From positions 186,001 to 250,000 of the forward strand of contig NZ_JAAEDH010000001.1 in NCBI RefSeq assembly GCF_018128965.1: 64,000 nucleotides of DNA, written 5' to 3'. The translations under genes were made by a program, and so were the position numbers. The notes beneath the pieces were generated by a model. It made no database searches. It saw only the letters and a list, made by a program, of their open reading frames with translations, and had not been told where the DNA came from. This document shows positions 18,911 to 26,936 of this stretch, piece by piece. Every line of letters starts with the position of its first letter. Position 1 is the first letter of the stretch. Source of the DNA: Plastoroseomonas arctica. Lineage in GTDB: Bacteria; Pseudomonadota; Alphaproteobacteria; Acetobacterales; Acetobacteraceae.

Positions 18911-19249
18911 CTAGCACCACGCCCGTTTAGCGAGGTGCGCCGTCACCACCGGGTCCGCATTGGCAGCTTCGATGATGGCTGCGTGCAATGCTTCCTCGAT
19001 GCGCTCCGGCAGGAATAGCGCCGGCTGATTGTCTGGATCGCGCGGAGGCGTGACCACCCATCGTTGCCCACGTCTAGCGGCAAGGTGGAACACCACCTCC
19101 GCCGGACCAAGCCGCACCCGTGCCGCTGCCAGGGGGGTGCGGCGCGTGTCCGGAAGAGCGGTCAGGCCCAGGATTGTGAAGGGGACAGAGCCTTCAGAGC
19201 CCTCGCGCGCGGGCGCCTCTGCGCGCGTGTTTTTCGCGGTCTCAACCAT
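18911..19249 (-). CDS. Conserved-looking small protein of unknown function
   Basis: A 112-residue protein, last gene of the leftward chain of overlapping genes that starts at 24153. After a polar N-terminus it has a compact domain with short beta strands (PFTILGLTAL, ARVRLGPAEVVFHLAARRGQRWVVTPPRD) and a C-terminal helix (ERIEEALHAAIIEAA). Its start overlaps the end of the upstream gene by eight bases. The ARVRLG and WVVTPPR arrangement hints at a nucleic-acid- or partner-binding domain, but I cannot assign a family. Confidence 0.6.
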   Translation of the reverse strand: MVETAKNTRAEAPAREGSEGSVPFTILGLTALPDTRRTPLAAARVRLGPAEVVFHLAARRGQRWVVTPPRDPDNQPALFLPERIEEALHAAIIEAANADPVVTAHLAKRAWC

Positions 19250-19817
19250 TGCCGTTAGCCTCCATGATGTGTGGAATTGCAGTGACTAGCGCCGCGGCGA
19301 TGTCAGCTCTCGCCCAGAGCTCCCTTCCGTCCGGGAGGCGGAGTAGCAGTCCACCGGCCGGGCAGGCCTCGCGCACCGCGCCATCTTCGAGGGCTGCGCG
19401 AAAGGTCTGGGTCATGCTGGTCAACGGGCTTTGCGGAGCGGCCGTGTCGGCAGGCTTGCAAAGCGTAGCGCGGCCGGAAACTGGCGCAGGTTGCGCCCCT
19501 CTCAGGAGACCATCGCGCAGGTCGCACGGATCGCTCGGAAGGTAGGGGGTAGTGCTCGGCGGCGCCGCGTAGTGTGCCGCCATCGCCTCGCGCTCCGGAT
19601 CGTCGCAAGCGGACGGAGAAGGCTCCGGCGCCACCACAACACCCGGCAACCGCCAGCGCGCCGCCATAGCCCAAAGTGCCCCCATCGCTGCCCCATCTCT
19701 GTTTTCGGCTGGGGCAAGTGGGGCAGAGTGGGGCAAGGCCCATTCTGCATGGGTTTCCTCGCTTTTTGGGGCGTTGGGGCAAGCTGGGGCAAGTGGGGCA
19801 AGGGCTGGGGCAATCAT
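19242..19817 (-). CDS. Unknown island protein with iteron-derived N-terminus
   Basis: A 191-residue protein whose ATG overlaps the stop of the DUF927 gene (ATGA). The first 40 residues (LAPLAPACPNAPK and ALPHSAPLAPAEN) are simply the translation of the repeated TTGCCCCA motif, so this part is probably not folded. A C-terminal portion with LLLRLPDGRELWARADIAAALVTAIP looks like a small globular domain. No family recognised. The repeat inside the coding region matches a second, non-coding copy at 33.65 kb, which suggests the DNA repeat, not the peptide, is what is conserved. Confidence 0.55.
   Translation of the reverse strand: MIAPALAPLAPACPNAPKSEETHAEWALPHSAPLAPAENRDGAAMGALWAMAARWRLPGVVVAPEPSPSACDDPEREAMAAHYAAPPSTTPYLPSDPCDLRDGLLRGAQPAPVSGRATLCKPADTAAPQSPLTSMTQTFRAALEDGAVREACPAGGLLLRLPDGRELWARADIAAALVTAIPHIMEANGNG
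19708..19814 (-). repeat. Iteron-like TTGCCCCA repeat cluster, copy 1
   Basis: Seven copies of TGGGGCA(A/G) on the plus strand within about 105 bases (starting near 19710, 19719, 19729, 19775, 19785, 19794 and 19806), mostly spaced 9-12 bases apart. The block, including GAATGGGCC in its middle, recurs in inverted orientation at 33651-33741. It overlaps the start of a coding sequence. Confidence 0.8.
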
Positions 19818-21661
19818 GCCTCGCCCTCCAAGCCGCCGATGATCGCGCCCTGAATGGCGTAGACGCGGGGCCTGCCGACGCCAGTGATGGCGGCCGCTTT
19901 GGTATCGAGCCGCCCGTCATCGTGTCGGAGAAAGCCGGCGCGCCTAAGGGCGGCCAACACCGTCCTATGATCTCGCCCGGCGCAAATTTCGGCACGGAAC
20001 ACGCTGGTTTCTGCCAGGTACTCCTGTTGCCGGCCCGTCTGCGCCTGGCCGTCCGCTGGCACCCACCGCCAGCCAACGCGTCCCCCGAGGATGCGATCGC
20101 CGCCTTCGATGAGCCGCACTGGCTCGCCCTCGCGGAGCAGAGGCGCGAAGCGGGCTGTGCCGTGCGCCACGAGAAAGCGCCGAACATGGTCGACGGCTTC
20201 TGCGTCCTCATGCGCCCCGGCGCCGCCGCGATGACGTACCCAGAGCCGGAAGCCTGCCGCCGCCGCGCGTGACGCCTCGCCTGCCGGCCAGGGCAGGATG
20301 CCGAAGCTGGCGGCCAGCTCGCCGGCCGCAGCGATGATGCCAAAGCGCCGGGCCGCAGCGGAGACTTGCCCCTCCGCATCTGCCGGCAGGTTGCTCGCTA
20401 CCCAAGCATCCCGCGCCGCGTTGATGATCGCTGCTAGGCCCGCAGCATCTTCCGCCCTCATCGCCGCGAGCCTTTCGAGGAAGGCCGGGGCAGCCGTGCC
20501 ATGGAAGCGGCGGGCGGCCTCATTAGCTGCGATCAGCAGAGCGCCGCTGGTCTCGCGCCCATGCAAGGCTTGCCCCATCGGCCCGGCCTCGGGCAGTGGG
20601 ATGTTCAGCAGCCGGACCAGCTGCCCGGCCATCGCGCGCTTGCCGCCTTCCGCAAGCTTGGCGGCAAGATCCATCTCGCCAGTCGAAAGAAGCATAAGGC
20701 GCCAGCTTCGCGCCGCCCTTGCACTGCCATCGCGTGCGGCGCGGGACTTCCCGGCGCCATTCGCGAAAAGGTAGGCAATCTCGCCCGCCTCCCGCGCATC
20801 GCACTGGCCAAGTTCATCGAGGGACAGCAGCGCGTCATTGCAGGCAGCCGCCACGCCCTCGATGCCGTTCGACGTGCTGCGCCACGTCCTGAGCGCGGCA
20901 CCCGCCTCAGGCTTTCCCCACACGCTCGCAGCCAAGCGAAGGATGGTCGTCTTGCCCTTCTGCGATGCGCCGAAGGCGTGCAGCCCGCCCGAAGGTTCGC
21001 CGGCGATATCGAGGATCGGCCCGGCGAAGGCAGCGGCGAGAAACAGCGCGGCCAGATCGTTTCCCACCGCCATCGCCGCGACATGCTCTTGCCACTCTGC
21101 AAGCGTCCCGCTTGGCGCCACCGCCGCCGCTGCATCGGGCGAGGCGCCCTGCAGAACGATGCGCTCCGCTGAAGGCCCGAAGCTTGCACCATCGCCGGCG
21201 ATGTAGACCGCGCCCCCGGCGCTATGGTGCCAGCCCATTCGAGAGACGCTGGTAATCCGCTGGGTCGTGCGGAGGTTCATCAGCGCGTCGCGGAACCTCT
21301 GCCGAAGTGGCGGCGAGCTTGCGATGCGCATGCCCCTGCTGAGTAACTCGCCCTCAAACTCGCGCGCCTCGCCGAGCAATAAGCGCCGCGGCACGGCGAA
21401 AGTGTGGGGCCGCTTGTCGCTGTCCTGCCAAGAAAGCAGAAAGCCCCACTCCATCCCCGCGCCCGTGCGCGTTTCGCCCTCAACCGCGAAGGGGGATGTC
21501 AGCCAGAGAACCGGCGCATCCTCCGCCGGCCCCTGCCAATGGAGCCCGCTGGCTTTCATCGTGAAGCCCCGCGGCCAGGTCACCGCCGCAGCGTGGATCT
21601 CCGGCGCTGCGTCGGCGCGCGGGCCGTCCTCCGCGTCGCGCATGTCGATGCCGTCAACCAT
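19814..21661 (-). CDS. DUF927-domain helicase-like ATPase
   Basis: A 615-residue protein of the DUF927 family found in phages, satellites and integrative elements beside Toprim primases. The ATPase core shows a Walker A GASQKGKTTIL near residue 231 and a Walker B LLSLDELGQC near residue 280, and a later arginine-rich stretch follows. An upstream beta-rich region (residues 30-170) and the C-terminal winged-helix-like part (TVLAALRRAGFLRHDDGRL) flank it. It probably unwinds or remodels DNA at the element's origin. Its ATG overlaps the primase stop by eight bases and the next gene overlaps its stop. Confidence 0.82.
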   Translation of the reverse strand: MVDGIDMRDAEDGPRADAAPEIHAAAVTWPRGFTMKASGLHWQGPAEDAPVLWLTSPFAVEGETRTGAGMEWGFLLSWQDSDKRPHTFAVPRRLLLGEAREFEGELLSRGMRIASSPPLRQRFRDALMNLRTTQRITSVSRMGWHHSAGGAVYIAGDGASFGPSAERIVLQGASPDAAAAVAPSGTLAEWQEHVAAMAVGNDLAALFLAAAFAGPILDIAGEPSGGLHAFGASQKGKTTILRLAASVWGKPEAGAALRTWRSTSNGIEGVAAACNDALLSLDELGQCDAREAGEIAYLFANGAGKSRAARDGSARAARSWRLMLLSTGEMDLAAKLAEGGKRAMAGQLVRLLNIPLPEAGPMGQALHGRETSGALLIAANEAARRFHGTAAPAFLERLAAMRAEDAAGLAAIINAARDAWVASNLPADAEGQVSAAARRFGIIAAAGELAASFGILPWPAGEASRAAAAGFRLWVRHRGGAGAHEDAEAVDHVRRFLVAHGTARFAPLLREGEPVRLIEGGDRILGGRVGWRWVPADGQAQTGRQQEYLAETSVFRAEICAGRDHRTVLAALRRAGFLRHDDGRLDTKAAAITGVGRPRVYAIQGAIIGGLEGEA

Positions 21662-22547
21662 TGGCCACCTCCGGCGCGAGGCGGGCGCGCAGCATGTCGT
21701 TGAAGTCCTGGCCGGCGGGCGGTGTGGCCACCTTCACCGAACGGCCCTCGGCTCGCCATCGCGTGGCCGCCGCCCACGCCTCGCGCTGCCCTACAGGGTC
21801 AGGGTCGGCGGCGATAATCACGTCGCGCGCCTCTTCCGGCAGCAGGATCTTCGCGAAGTTACCTGCCGCGATGGCCGCCCACGCCGCACCGCTGCCGAGT
21901 AGTAGCCTCGCGGAAAGCGCAGTCTCGATGCCTTCCGCGATCACGAGCGGCCCGGCGCTGGTCACAGGCTCTAGGGCGATGACACCGCCCCCAATACCGC
22001 CCTGTGTCTTCTTCGGCGTATCAACCGCCGCCTTCCCGCTGCCATCGGCGGCCAGGAAGGTGCGATGGATCGCGATCACCTCAGGCGAGCCGGGCAAGGT
22101 GACTGCCGCCACCATGGCGGGAAGACGTTGTCCGACCTCGGTGTTGTAGAGGGCGGCGTGGAACCGGAGCGCGCCAGAAGCGACGCACGGCAATCCGCGC
22201 GCGGCCAGGTATACCGCCGCAAGCGTGCCGGGGATGGGCACCGCCTCGCCCCAGATCGCAATTGCGCGGAGGCGGGCTTTCTCGCGCTCTGCGGCCTTCG
22301 CGGCGTCGTCGGCGACGAATGCTGCGGCGGGGCGTGACGGTGGAGTGTAGCCGCTTCCCAGCGCGTCCCTGATGGCAGCGCCAATGGCGCGCCCATCACC
22401 GCACGAGTGGCAGTGATAGAGGGCGCGCCCGTCCTCAGACTGGCGAACAGCGAAGGTCGTCGCGTAGCCGCAGGCGGGGCAATCGCCCTGCCAGCCGGCG
22501 CCAGCCCTCTTCATGCGGAAGGCTGCGGCAATCTCATTGGCCATCAT
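21654..22547 (-). CDS. Zinc-finger/Toprim DNA primase-like protein
   Basis: A 297-residue protein with an N-terminal zinc ribbon (CPACGY and CHSCGDGRAI), a central helical region, and a Toprim domain with the catalytic Glu in VIAEGIETALSA and the metal-binding acidic pair in IIAADPDPVGQ. This is the usual layout of primases in phages and P4-like satellites. GGAGG lies 7 bases before the paired ATG codons at 22547/22544; the longer open frame upstream overlaps another gene and is not used. Together with the DUF927 ATPase it should prime and unwind replication of the excised element. Confidence 0.87.
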   Translation of the reverse strand: MMANEIAAAFRMKRAGAGWQGDCPACGYATTFAVRQSEDGRALYHCHSCGDGRAIGAAIRDALGSGYTPPSRPAAAFVADDAAKAAEREKARLRAIAIWGEAVPIPGTLAAVYLAARGLPCVASGALRFHAALYNTEVGQRLPAMVAAVTLPGSPEVIAIHRTFLAADGSGKAAVDTPKKTQGGIGGGVIALEPVTSAGPLVIAEGIETALSARLLLGSGAAWAAIAAGNFAKILLPEEARDVIIAADPDPVGQREAWAAATRWRAEGRSVKVATPPAGQDFNDMLRARLAPEVANG

Positions 22548-22767
22548 GGCGGGCCTCCATTTCGCGGAGCGCGGCAAGTGCGGTCGAAAGTGACGGGAAG
22601 GCGCGGAGAGGTCCGCCGGGGGCCGCAATGCAGGCGCGCGGCTCGCCCTCGGCGTCGCGCAGATCGGCTCGGAGGTAGAGCCTTGCTGGGCAACGCTTGG
22701 CGCCCTGATTTGCCGCGCCCCAGGCGAACAGGGGCAAGGGCGCCGGCCTAGCCATGTTGGCACTCAC
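22534..22767 (-). CDS. Small unknown protein upstream of the primase
   Basis: A 77-residue protein beginning at a GTG that overlaps the previous stop (GTGA), with an in-frame ATG four codons later as an alternative. It contains ARLYLRADLRDAEGEPRACIAA and FPSLSTALAALREMEARH, suggesting a small mixed alpha/beta fold. Its 3' end overlaps the primase start by 14 bases. The tight overlap on both sides, rather than any motif, is the reason for calling it real. No function can be named. Confidence 0.55.
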   Translation of the reverse strand: MSANMARPAPLPLFAWGAANQGAKRCPARLYLRADLRDAEGEPRACIAAPGGPLRAFPSLSTALAALREMEARHDGQ

Positions 22768-23051
22768 AACACACCTCGCACGCGCAGGCGGATGTTGGCC
22801 TCTTCAGCCATAGCGTTCGCGATCAGGAGAACCATGGCCGGGGCGCTGGTCACGTTCCGCAGGATCGGAGTGGCGGCAGCAAGTGCGGCCTGCATCACCG
22901 CCTCATGTGCTTGGCCGGCCGACTCGCCCCAAGGCGTCATGGCCAAGCCTTCCCAGGCTTTCGCTTCCAGCTCCGATGCGGCGTACGCGGCATCGAGGGC
23001 TTCTTGCAGCACCGCGCCGGAAGCGCGGGGCGGGAAAGGAACGACGCTCAT
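22764..23051 (-). CDS. Small helical protein of unknown function
   Basis: A 95-residue, mostly alpha-helical protein (ALDAAYAASELEAKAWEGLA and HEAVMQAALAAATPILRN), with a conserved-looking basic C-terminus IRLRVRGVL. Its ATG overlaps the stop of the upstream gene (23048) and its stop overlaps the next start, so it belongs to the same polycistronic message. No family recognised. Confidence 0.6.
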   Translation of the reverse strand: MSVVPFPPRASGAVLQEALDAAYAASELEAKAWEGLAMTPWGESAGQAHEAVMQAALAAATPILRNVTSAPAMVLLIANAMAEEANIRLRVRGVL

Positions 23052-23554
23052 TGAAGCACCGTCCCGGCGGGAATGACCGCGCTCGGATGCTGGCCGCCCT
23101 TGGGGGGCGCGACGACCAACCCGGGCGTGCCGGGCGCAGTCACCAACTTGAAGTCGATCCAGTCGCGCAGGCAGGCGGTGGTGGTTTCCGCAATAACCAC
23201 CCGACCATGCGCACGCGCAGCATCTCGGGCGATTTCGTAGTGCAGCGGATGGCCCCCGGCGCCGTGCACCATGATGAACCGCGCCCAGCCGAACAGGTGG
23301 CGTGCTTGGGGGAAGTGGCCGGGACCCGCCGGCGGGTCATTATCGCCAGCGAGGATCACGACCAGCGGGATCGGGCGCTTCGCCATGTCGAGCAGATCGA
23401 GGGGCACTCGCCCTTCCGGCGAGAGCATCAGCAGCCGCAACTCATCGGTCATCGCGGCGCGGATCAGAGGCGCGTGCCAGCCGGCTCCGGCTTGTTCAAG
23501 GCGCACAGCGAGATCCGCCATTTGCCTCTTGGTTTTCAGTATCGAGATGGTCAT
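23048..23554 (-). CDS. Unknown protein of the island replication operon
   Basis: A 168-residue protein with alternating helices and strands: PLVVILAGDNDPPAGPGHF, then HLFGWARFIMVHGAGGHPLHYEIARDAA, then GRVVIAETTTACLRDWIDF. The pattern of parallel strands each followed by a short loop suggests a Rossmann-like fold, but no nucleotide motif is visible. It lies in the leftward overlapping gene chain between the AlpA-like regulators and the primase. Function unknown. Confidence 0.65.
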   Translation of the reverse strand: MTISILKTKRQMADLAVRLEQAGAGWHAPLIRAAMTDELRLLMLSPEGRVPLDLLDMAKRPIPLVVILAGDNDPPAGPGHFPQARHLFGWARFIMVHGAGGHPLHYEIARDAARAHGRVVIAETTTACLRDWIDFKLVTAPGTPGLVVAPPKGGQHPSAVIPAGTVLQ

Positions 23555-23713
23555 GCGTCACCTTCAAGGGAGGTGCGCGGAGTGCTGGAAAGACGCGGCC
23601 GAGTGGGCTACATAGCGGGGGCCAGAGTCCGCTTGAGCCTACCCGAACCCCTGCCAGCGCAACCGCGCGGCGGGGGTTTTAGGTTTTGGAGCAGCCAGCG
23701 AGAGTGGGGGCGA

Positions 23714-23923
23714 TCACGGTTCCACCCCCAGTAGTTGCCGAAGGCTCGAACCAACGATCAAGGTGCGCGAGCCGACCTTGCGGAGCGTCAGCTGCCCCTC
23801 CGCTGCTCGCCGGCGCAAACTCGAGATGCTCAGGCCAGAGGCGCTGGCCGCCTGCTGCAGTGTGAAAGAAAGCGGCTCTGCCGCGGGACGCAACGTCGGT
23901 TTGGCCAAGGGGTCGCGCATCAC
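23714..23923 (-). CDS. Small helix-turn-helix protein (excisionase-like)
   Basis: A 69-residue protein whose core FTLQQAASASGLSISSLRRRAAEGQLTLRKVGSRT (described here as a winged helix) is the typical MerR/Xis fold: helix, turn, recognition helix and a basic wing. It may be an excisionase or a regulator of integration. Its start overlaps the stop of the AlpA-like gene upstream. 159 bases without a gene separate it from the next gene at 23554. Confidence 0.75.
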   Translation of the reverse strand: MMRDPLAKPTLRPAAEPLSFTLQQAASASGLSISSLRRRAAEGQLTLRKVGSRTLIVGSSLRQLLGVEP

Positions 23924-24153
23924 GCTATCACCGCCAGCCAGGACAGGCGCCAGCGCGGAGCCCTTGGGGTGACGCGAACGGGCGGCTTCACCGTGCCAGC
24001 GCGCACGTCACGCCAAAAAGTCGAAAGGCCTTGCCGACGATAGGCTGCCGCTTCACGCGCGGTCAGCAGCGGGTCGCCGCCCGCGAAGGACGGAACCGGC
24101 GGCATCGGCACCTTGCGGCGTGGGCGAGGTTTGTTGGTCATGGTCGCGGTCAC
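23920..24153 (-). CDS. AlpA-like DNA-binding regulator
   Basis: A 77-residue protein: a basic, Pro-rich N-terminus followed by LLTAREAAAYRRQGLSTFWR and a basic wing (PRAPRWRLSWL). That is the layout of AlpA/MerR-type proteins, which activate integrase or excision genes in P4-like elements. First gene of the leftward overlapping chain; the downstream HTH gene overlaps it as ATGA. Confidence 0.75.
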   Translation of the reverse strand: MTATMTNKPRPRRKVPMPPVPSFAGGDPLLTAREAAAYRRQGLSTFWRDVRAGTVKPPVRVTPRAPRWRLSWLAVIA

Positions 24154-24242
24154 TGGGATGCACCTCCGTCTTGGAATGTGCTTCTCAGGCTATGGATGGA
24201 GGTTCGCTCTCGCCCGGCGGAACCCGGCGGAACCCGGCAAAA

Positions 24243-25148
24243 CTAGTCTGGTGCAAAAAGCTCCGGCAGAACGAGATCGTCTATCTTCCGCTCAATTGTG
24301 CGTTCGTCAGGCGGGTGAAGCATATTCCGGCCTACCCAATCCTTCATCTCGCGTCGGAACGCAGTCCGCGTCAGGTTCCCGCCGTCTAAAGCAAGTCGCC
24401 GTGTCACCTCCCGCTGAAATGCAGCCCAGCCTTCGCGCGGCGGTCGTCCTCCAGGGTGGGATCGAACCGGTGTGGGTAGGGACGGCACAACCTCTAAGTC
24501 AGGCGGCGTTGTCGTATTATCCGACCGCGCTTCTCGATCTTGGGGCTTGGTCGCGTGAGGTTCGTTTGCAGGGCTTGAAACACCCCAGGAGCCAATGCCT
24601 CTTACAGTCCGCGGCGGCGGAGGTGCTTTGCTTATCTGCGCCACGAGTGGGCGCTTGTCTCGTGCCCAGTCTGGAATTGAACGGGGAGCCCGGGAGGCAA
24701 GCTCGGGCCCAGGCCAGCCGGGAGGACGTTCAAGCGGAGCCGGCGGTGGGTGCGCCCCCATCCAATTGCAGAGGTCGGCTTGTGCGATCATGGGGATGAC
24801 CTGAACGCCGTTGCCAAGATCCATCTTGCGCCCCTCGACTGCCTCGTCGAAAGGGTCCAGGGCGCGGTTGGGGGGGGCATCTTGAATGATCTTCGCGCGC
24901 CAAAACTGCTGGCGGAGAAGCACCAAGTCTCCGGTCTCCTCGCACAGGCCGACCGCGAAGATATCGCCAGACCGAAGGGACTCGCGCAGATCGGCTCGAG
25001 CCACTTTGGCAAGCGGTGTCGATGCGCTTTCCGCATCCGTGCGGCACTGATCTTCTTGCCACTCTGCAACTTGAAGCGCCTTCACAAGGCTCCAGTAACC
25101 CCTCAAGGGCTCCGCCGATGAAACAGCGGGGCTGCCAAACTCTGCCAT
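24243..25148 (-). CDS. Unknown 301-residue island protein
   Basis: A 301-residue protein. The N-terminal half (to about residue 130) looks globular with WSLVKALQVAEWQ, GDIFAVGLCEETGDLVLL and FWRAKIIQD; the middle is Pro-rich and disordered; the C-terminal 70 residues are charged and helical (FQREVTRRLALDGGNLTRTAF, ERTIERKIDDLVLPEL) and resemble a DNA-binding or winged-helix tail often seen in phage regulators. GGAGG before the ATG at 25148 sets the start; the open frame upstream lacks any ribosome site. No family recognised. 89 bases separate it from the AlpA-like gene. Confidence 0.65.
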   Translation of the reverse strand: MAEFGSPAVSSAEPLRGYWSLVKALQVAEWQEDQCRTDAESASTPLAKVARADLRESLRSGDIFAVGLCEETGDLVLLRQQFWRAKIIQDAPPNRALDPFDEAVEGRKMDLGNGVQVIPMIAQADLCNWMGAHPPPAPLERPPGWPGPELASRAPRSIPDWARDKRPLVAQISKAPPPPRTVRGIGSWGVSSPANEPHATKPQDREARSDNTTTPPDLEVVPSLPTPVRSHPGGRPPREGWAAFQREVTRRLALDGGNLTRTAFRREMKDWVGRNMLHPPDERTIERKIDDLVLPELFAPD

Positions 25149-25218
25149 TCTATGCGCCTCCGCTGCGCCCTCCGCTGGGTATCGGCGGGGGCGGCCCAGC
25201 GCGGAGTTACTGGGCACG

Positions 25219-25232
25219 CAGGTGGCCACCTG
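25219..25232. promoter_or_regulatory. Perfect 14-bp palindrome, possible operator
   Basis: CAGGTGGCCACCTG lies in the 240-base gap between genes at 25148 and 25389, about 70 bases upstream of the 301-residue protein's start. A perfect palindrome of this size in an island promoter region is a plausible repressor site. Nearby at about 25289-25310 the decamer AGCTCGGACC occurs twice. No gene is supported in this gap. Confidence 0.4.
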
Positions 25233-25388
25233 GCCCCCACCGAGTCGCAGTGTACGGCATGCCCTAGGTCCGAGGACATGCCTCCAGAGCTCGGACCCCA
25301 GCTCGGACCTGCCGGCCCGTGCGTGGGGGCTTCGAGGGCGCCGGCGGCGGCAGTGGCACCGTGCGAGGCGGCCAGACAAAGCCGCGGG

Positions 25389-25820
25389 TCACAGTGGCAG
25401 CCCCGGAAAGAACCGCTCGATCTCGAGAGAGGCGCCCTCGAGGCAATCCTTCTCGCAATCCATGAAGTTCCAGTCGTTGTCCTTCATGCGCCGGAGCATG
25501 AACGCGACCTTCAACAGCGCGTCGCGCGGGGTTTGCGACTGTGCCTCAGCGAGCGCCTCAGCGGCATCCCAGTCGTCCTGGCACCAGGCGTCGACCTCCT
25601 CTTGCGTGCTATCGACCCGGTTGATCCAGTCCCTGCGATCCTGGACAGCCTTGAGCGCCGCGCAGGCGAGCGCCACGGGCGTCAGCGGCGCGCCGGGGGT
25701 GCTGGCCAAAAGCTCGGCGCTGGCCGCCGGCAGGGGTACGCCCAGCGACAGGCCGAATAGTGCGGCGAGATTGCGCCTGCCGATTGGGTTCGAGGGTGTG
25801 ATATTGACGTCGTCAGCCAT
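25389..25820 (-). CDS. Unknown protein with twin-arginine-like N-terminus
   Basis: A 143-residue protein with IGRRNLAALFGLSLGVPLPAASA near the N-terminus, which resembles a twin-arginine signal. The rest is acidic and helical with five acidic clusters and Trp-rich pieces (RRDWINRVDSTQEEVDAWCQDDWDAAE). AAGGAGAAGG before the ATG at 25820 sets the start; the in-frame extension upstream overlaps the operator region and is rejected. It is transcribed away from the XRE repressor gene, so it is likely under that repressor's control. Function unknown. Confidence 0.65.
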   Translation of the reverse strand: MADDVNITPSNPIGRRNLAALFGLSLGVPLPAASAELLASTPGAPLTPVALACAALKAVQDRRDWINRVDSTQEEVDAWCQDDWDAAEALAEAQSQTPRDALLKVAFMLRRMKDNDWNFMDCEKDCLEGASLEIERFFPGLPL

Positions 25821-25902
25821 AGCCTTCTCCTTCACGAGAGGGTGGTGGTCAGCAGGCCGGGAGGGTTGGGTGCAACACCCCTCTCGGCCGTCATCCGCGG
25901 GG

Positions 25903-25956
25903 ATAACGAATTTCGTTATACCTACCCTATTAGGTAGCGGCAACGAAAATCGTTAT
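25903..25956. promoter_or_regulatory. Operator cluster between divergent repressor and leftward gene
   Basis: Three palindromic elements sit in a row: ATAACGAATTTCGTTAT (25903-25919), CTACCCTATTAGGTAG (25922-25937, arms CTACC/GGTAG) and AACGAAAATCGTTAT (25942-25956). The first and third are versions of the same AACGA-n-TCGTT dyad. The arrangement, in an A/T-rich window directly before the XRE gene, is that of phage-type repressor operators controlling divergent promoters. Confidence 0.75.
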
Positions 25957-25988
25957 GTTCCTTCGCCAGCGCGTGGCATATTCCACGA

Positions 25989-26234
25989 ATGGAATCGTTG
26001 ACCCCGGCGACATGCCGAGCCGCTCGTGGCCTTGTAGGTGTCTCGCAAGAGGACCTCGCTAGACGTGCTGGCGTGGGGCCTTCCACCGTCAGGAACTATG
26101 AGGCGGGCCGCTCGGTACCCGTGCCCAGCAATCTCAGCGCAATCCGCTTGGCGCTCGAAGCAGCGGGCGTTCAATTCATCCCGGAGAATGGAGGAGGTGC
26201 CGGCGTGCGGCTCGTGAAGGCTGCGGTGTCTTGA
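25989..26234 (+). CDS. XRE-family transcriptional repressor
   Basis: An 81-residue HTH_XRE protein: [33 protein letters not shown] is the typical five-helix DNA-binding core, followed by [20 protein letters not shown], the common tail of small Cro/CI-like regulators. It probably binds the palindromes directly upstream and keeps the island quiet. It is transcribed opposite to the leftward genes. The downstream gene overlaps its stop (TTGA). Confidence 0.87.
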   Translation: MESLTPATCRAARGLVGVSQEDLARRAGVGPSTVRNYEAGRSVPVPSNLSAIRLALEAAGVQFIPENGGGAGVRLVKAAVS

Positions 26235-26581
26235 GTAAGGACCCTCCTCGGGAGGCCCCGCCCTTCACCGCCCTTCTCAGCCTTACCCAGGCCAGCGCTC
26301 GCCTGGGCAAGTCAGAACGCACCATGCGGCGCCTGTTGCCTGCAATCATGCGAGAAAACCCGTCTCTCACAATTACGAAGGCGGGGCGCACAGTGATGTT
26401 CACTGAAGCGCAGTTCGCAGAGCTACTGAAGGCGATGGAATGGCGGCCCCCGTCAGTGATCGGCGGGCCAGGCACCGCGATTGGAGGAAGACGCCGCGTC
26501 TCGCACGCGACTGCCCAGGAGATTGCGCTAGAGCTGATGCGTGAGAGGTTAAAAAAACCACCGAAAAAGGCGACGCGTTAG
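26231..26581 (+). CDS. Small HTH/excisionase-like protein
   Basis: A 116-residue protein with a MerR/Xis-like segment ([25 protein letters not shown] followed by a strand and wing ending [18 protein letters not shown]) and a basic C-terminus with clusters of Arg and Lys ([21 protein letters not shown]). It starts at a TTG overlapping the repressor stop, so both are translated as a pair. It may be a second excision factor for the island integrase. Confidence 0.7.
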   Translation: MSKDPPREAPPFTALLSLTQASARLGKSERTMRRLLPAIMRENPSLTITKAGRTVMFTEAQFAELLKAMEWRPPSVIGGPGTAIGGRRRVSHATAQEIALELMRERLKKPPKKATR

Positions 26582-26675
26582 CTTTCACTGAATATCAACT
26601 GAGAATGGCATGGCAAGACCTGCCCGCCACCACACTGTAAAGTCGCTGTCCACCACCTAGGGCGTCAGCACCACC

Positions 26676-26894
26676 ATGGTCTGTCACCCCATCGCCCGAA
26701 GCGAGAACGGCCACATCCGCATTGGTTCCGCCATCCGCATTCGACGCGAGGACGTAGCAACGTACGAAACCTCTCGATGGCAGGCGCCTAGGCGCGCCGA
26801 CCTAGCTTTAGCCTTGCCCACCACCACGCGCCCGCTGAAGGCCGAAAGTTCGCCTATGCCAGCCAACACGGCGTTTCTCCCGGGCAGGCGATGA
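26676..26894 (+). pseudogene. Possible remnant of an HTH/excisionase-type protein
   Basis: A 72-codon frame containing GHIRIGSAIRIRREDVATYE, which looks like the wing and C-terminal strand of an excisionase-type HTH protein, but without the preceding recognition helix. The rest of the frame has no recognisable character. Most likely a truncated gene. The flanking stretch 26582-27072 otherwise shows only short frames, the best being 26937-27050 (37 codons). Confidence 0.35.
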
Positions 26895-26936
26895 GAAAGA
26901 AGCACGATCAAACCTAGTCGCAAGGCTGCGCCCAGC

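Noticed and set aside
19708-19814. CRISPR or direct tandem repeat array
   Set aside because: Units are only 8-9 bases with 9-12-base spacing; no spacer-length regularity. Treated as iteron-like.
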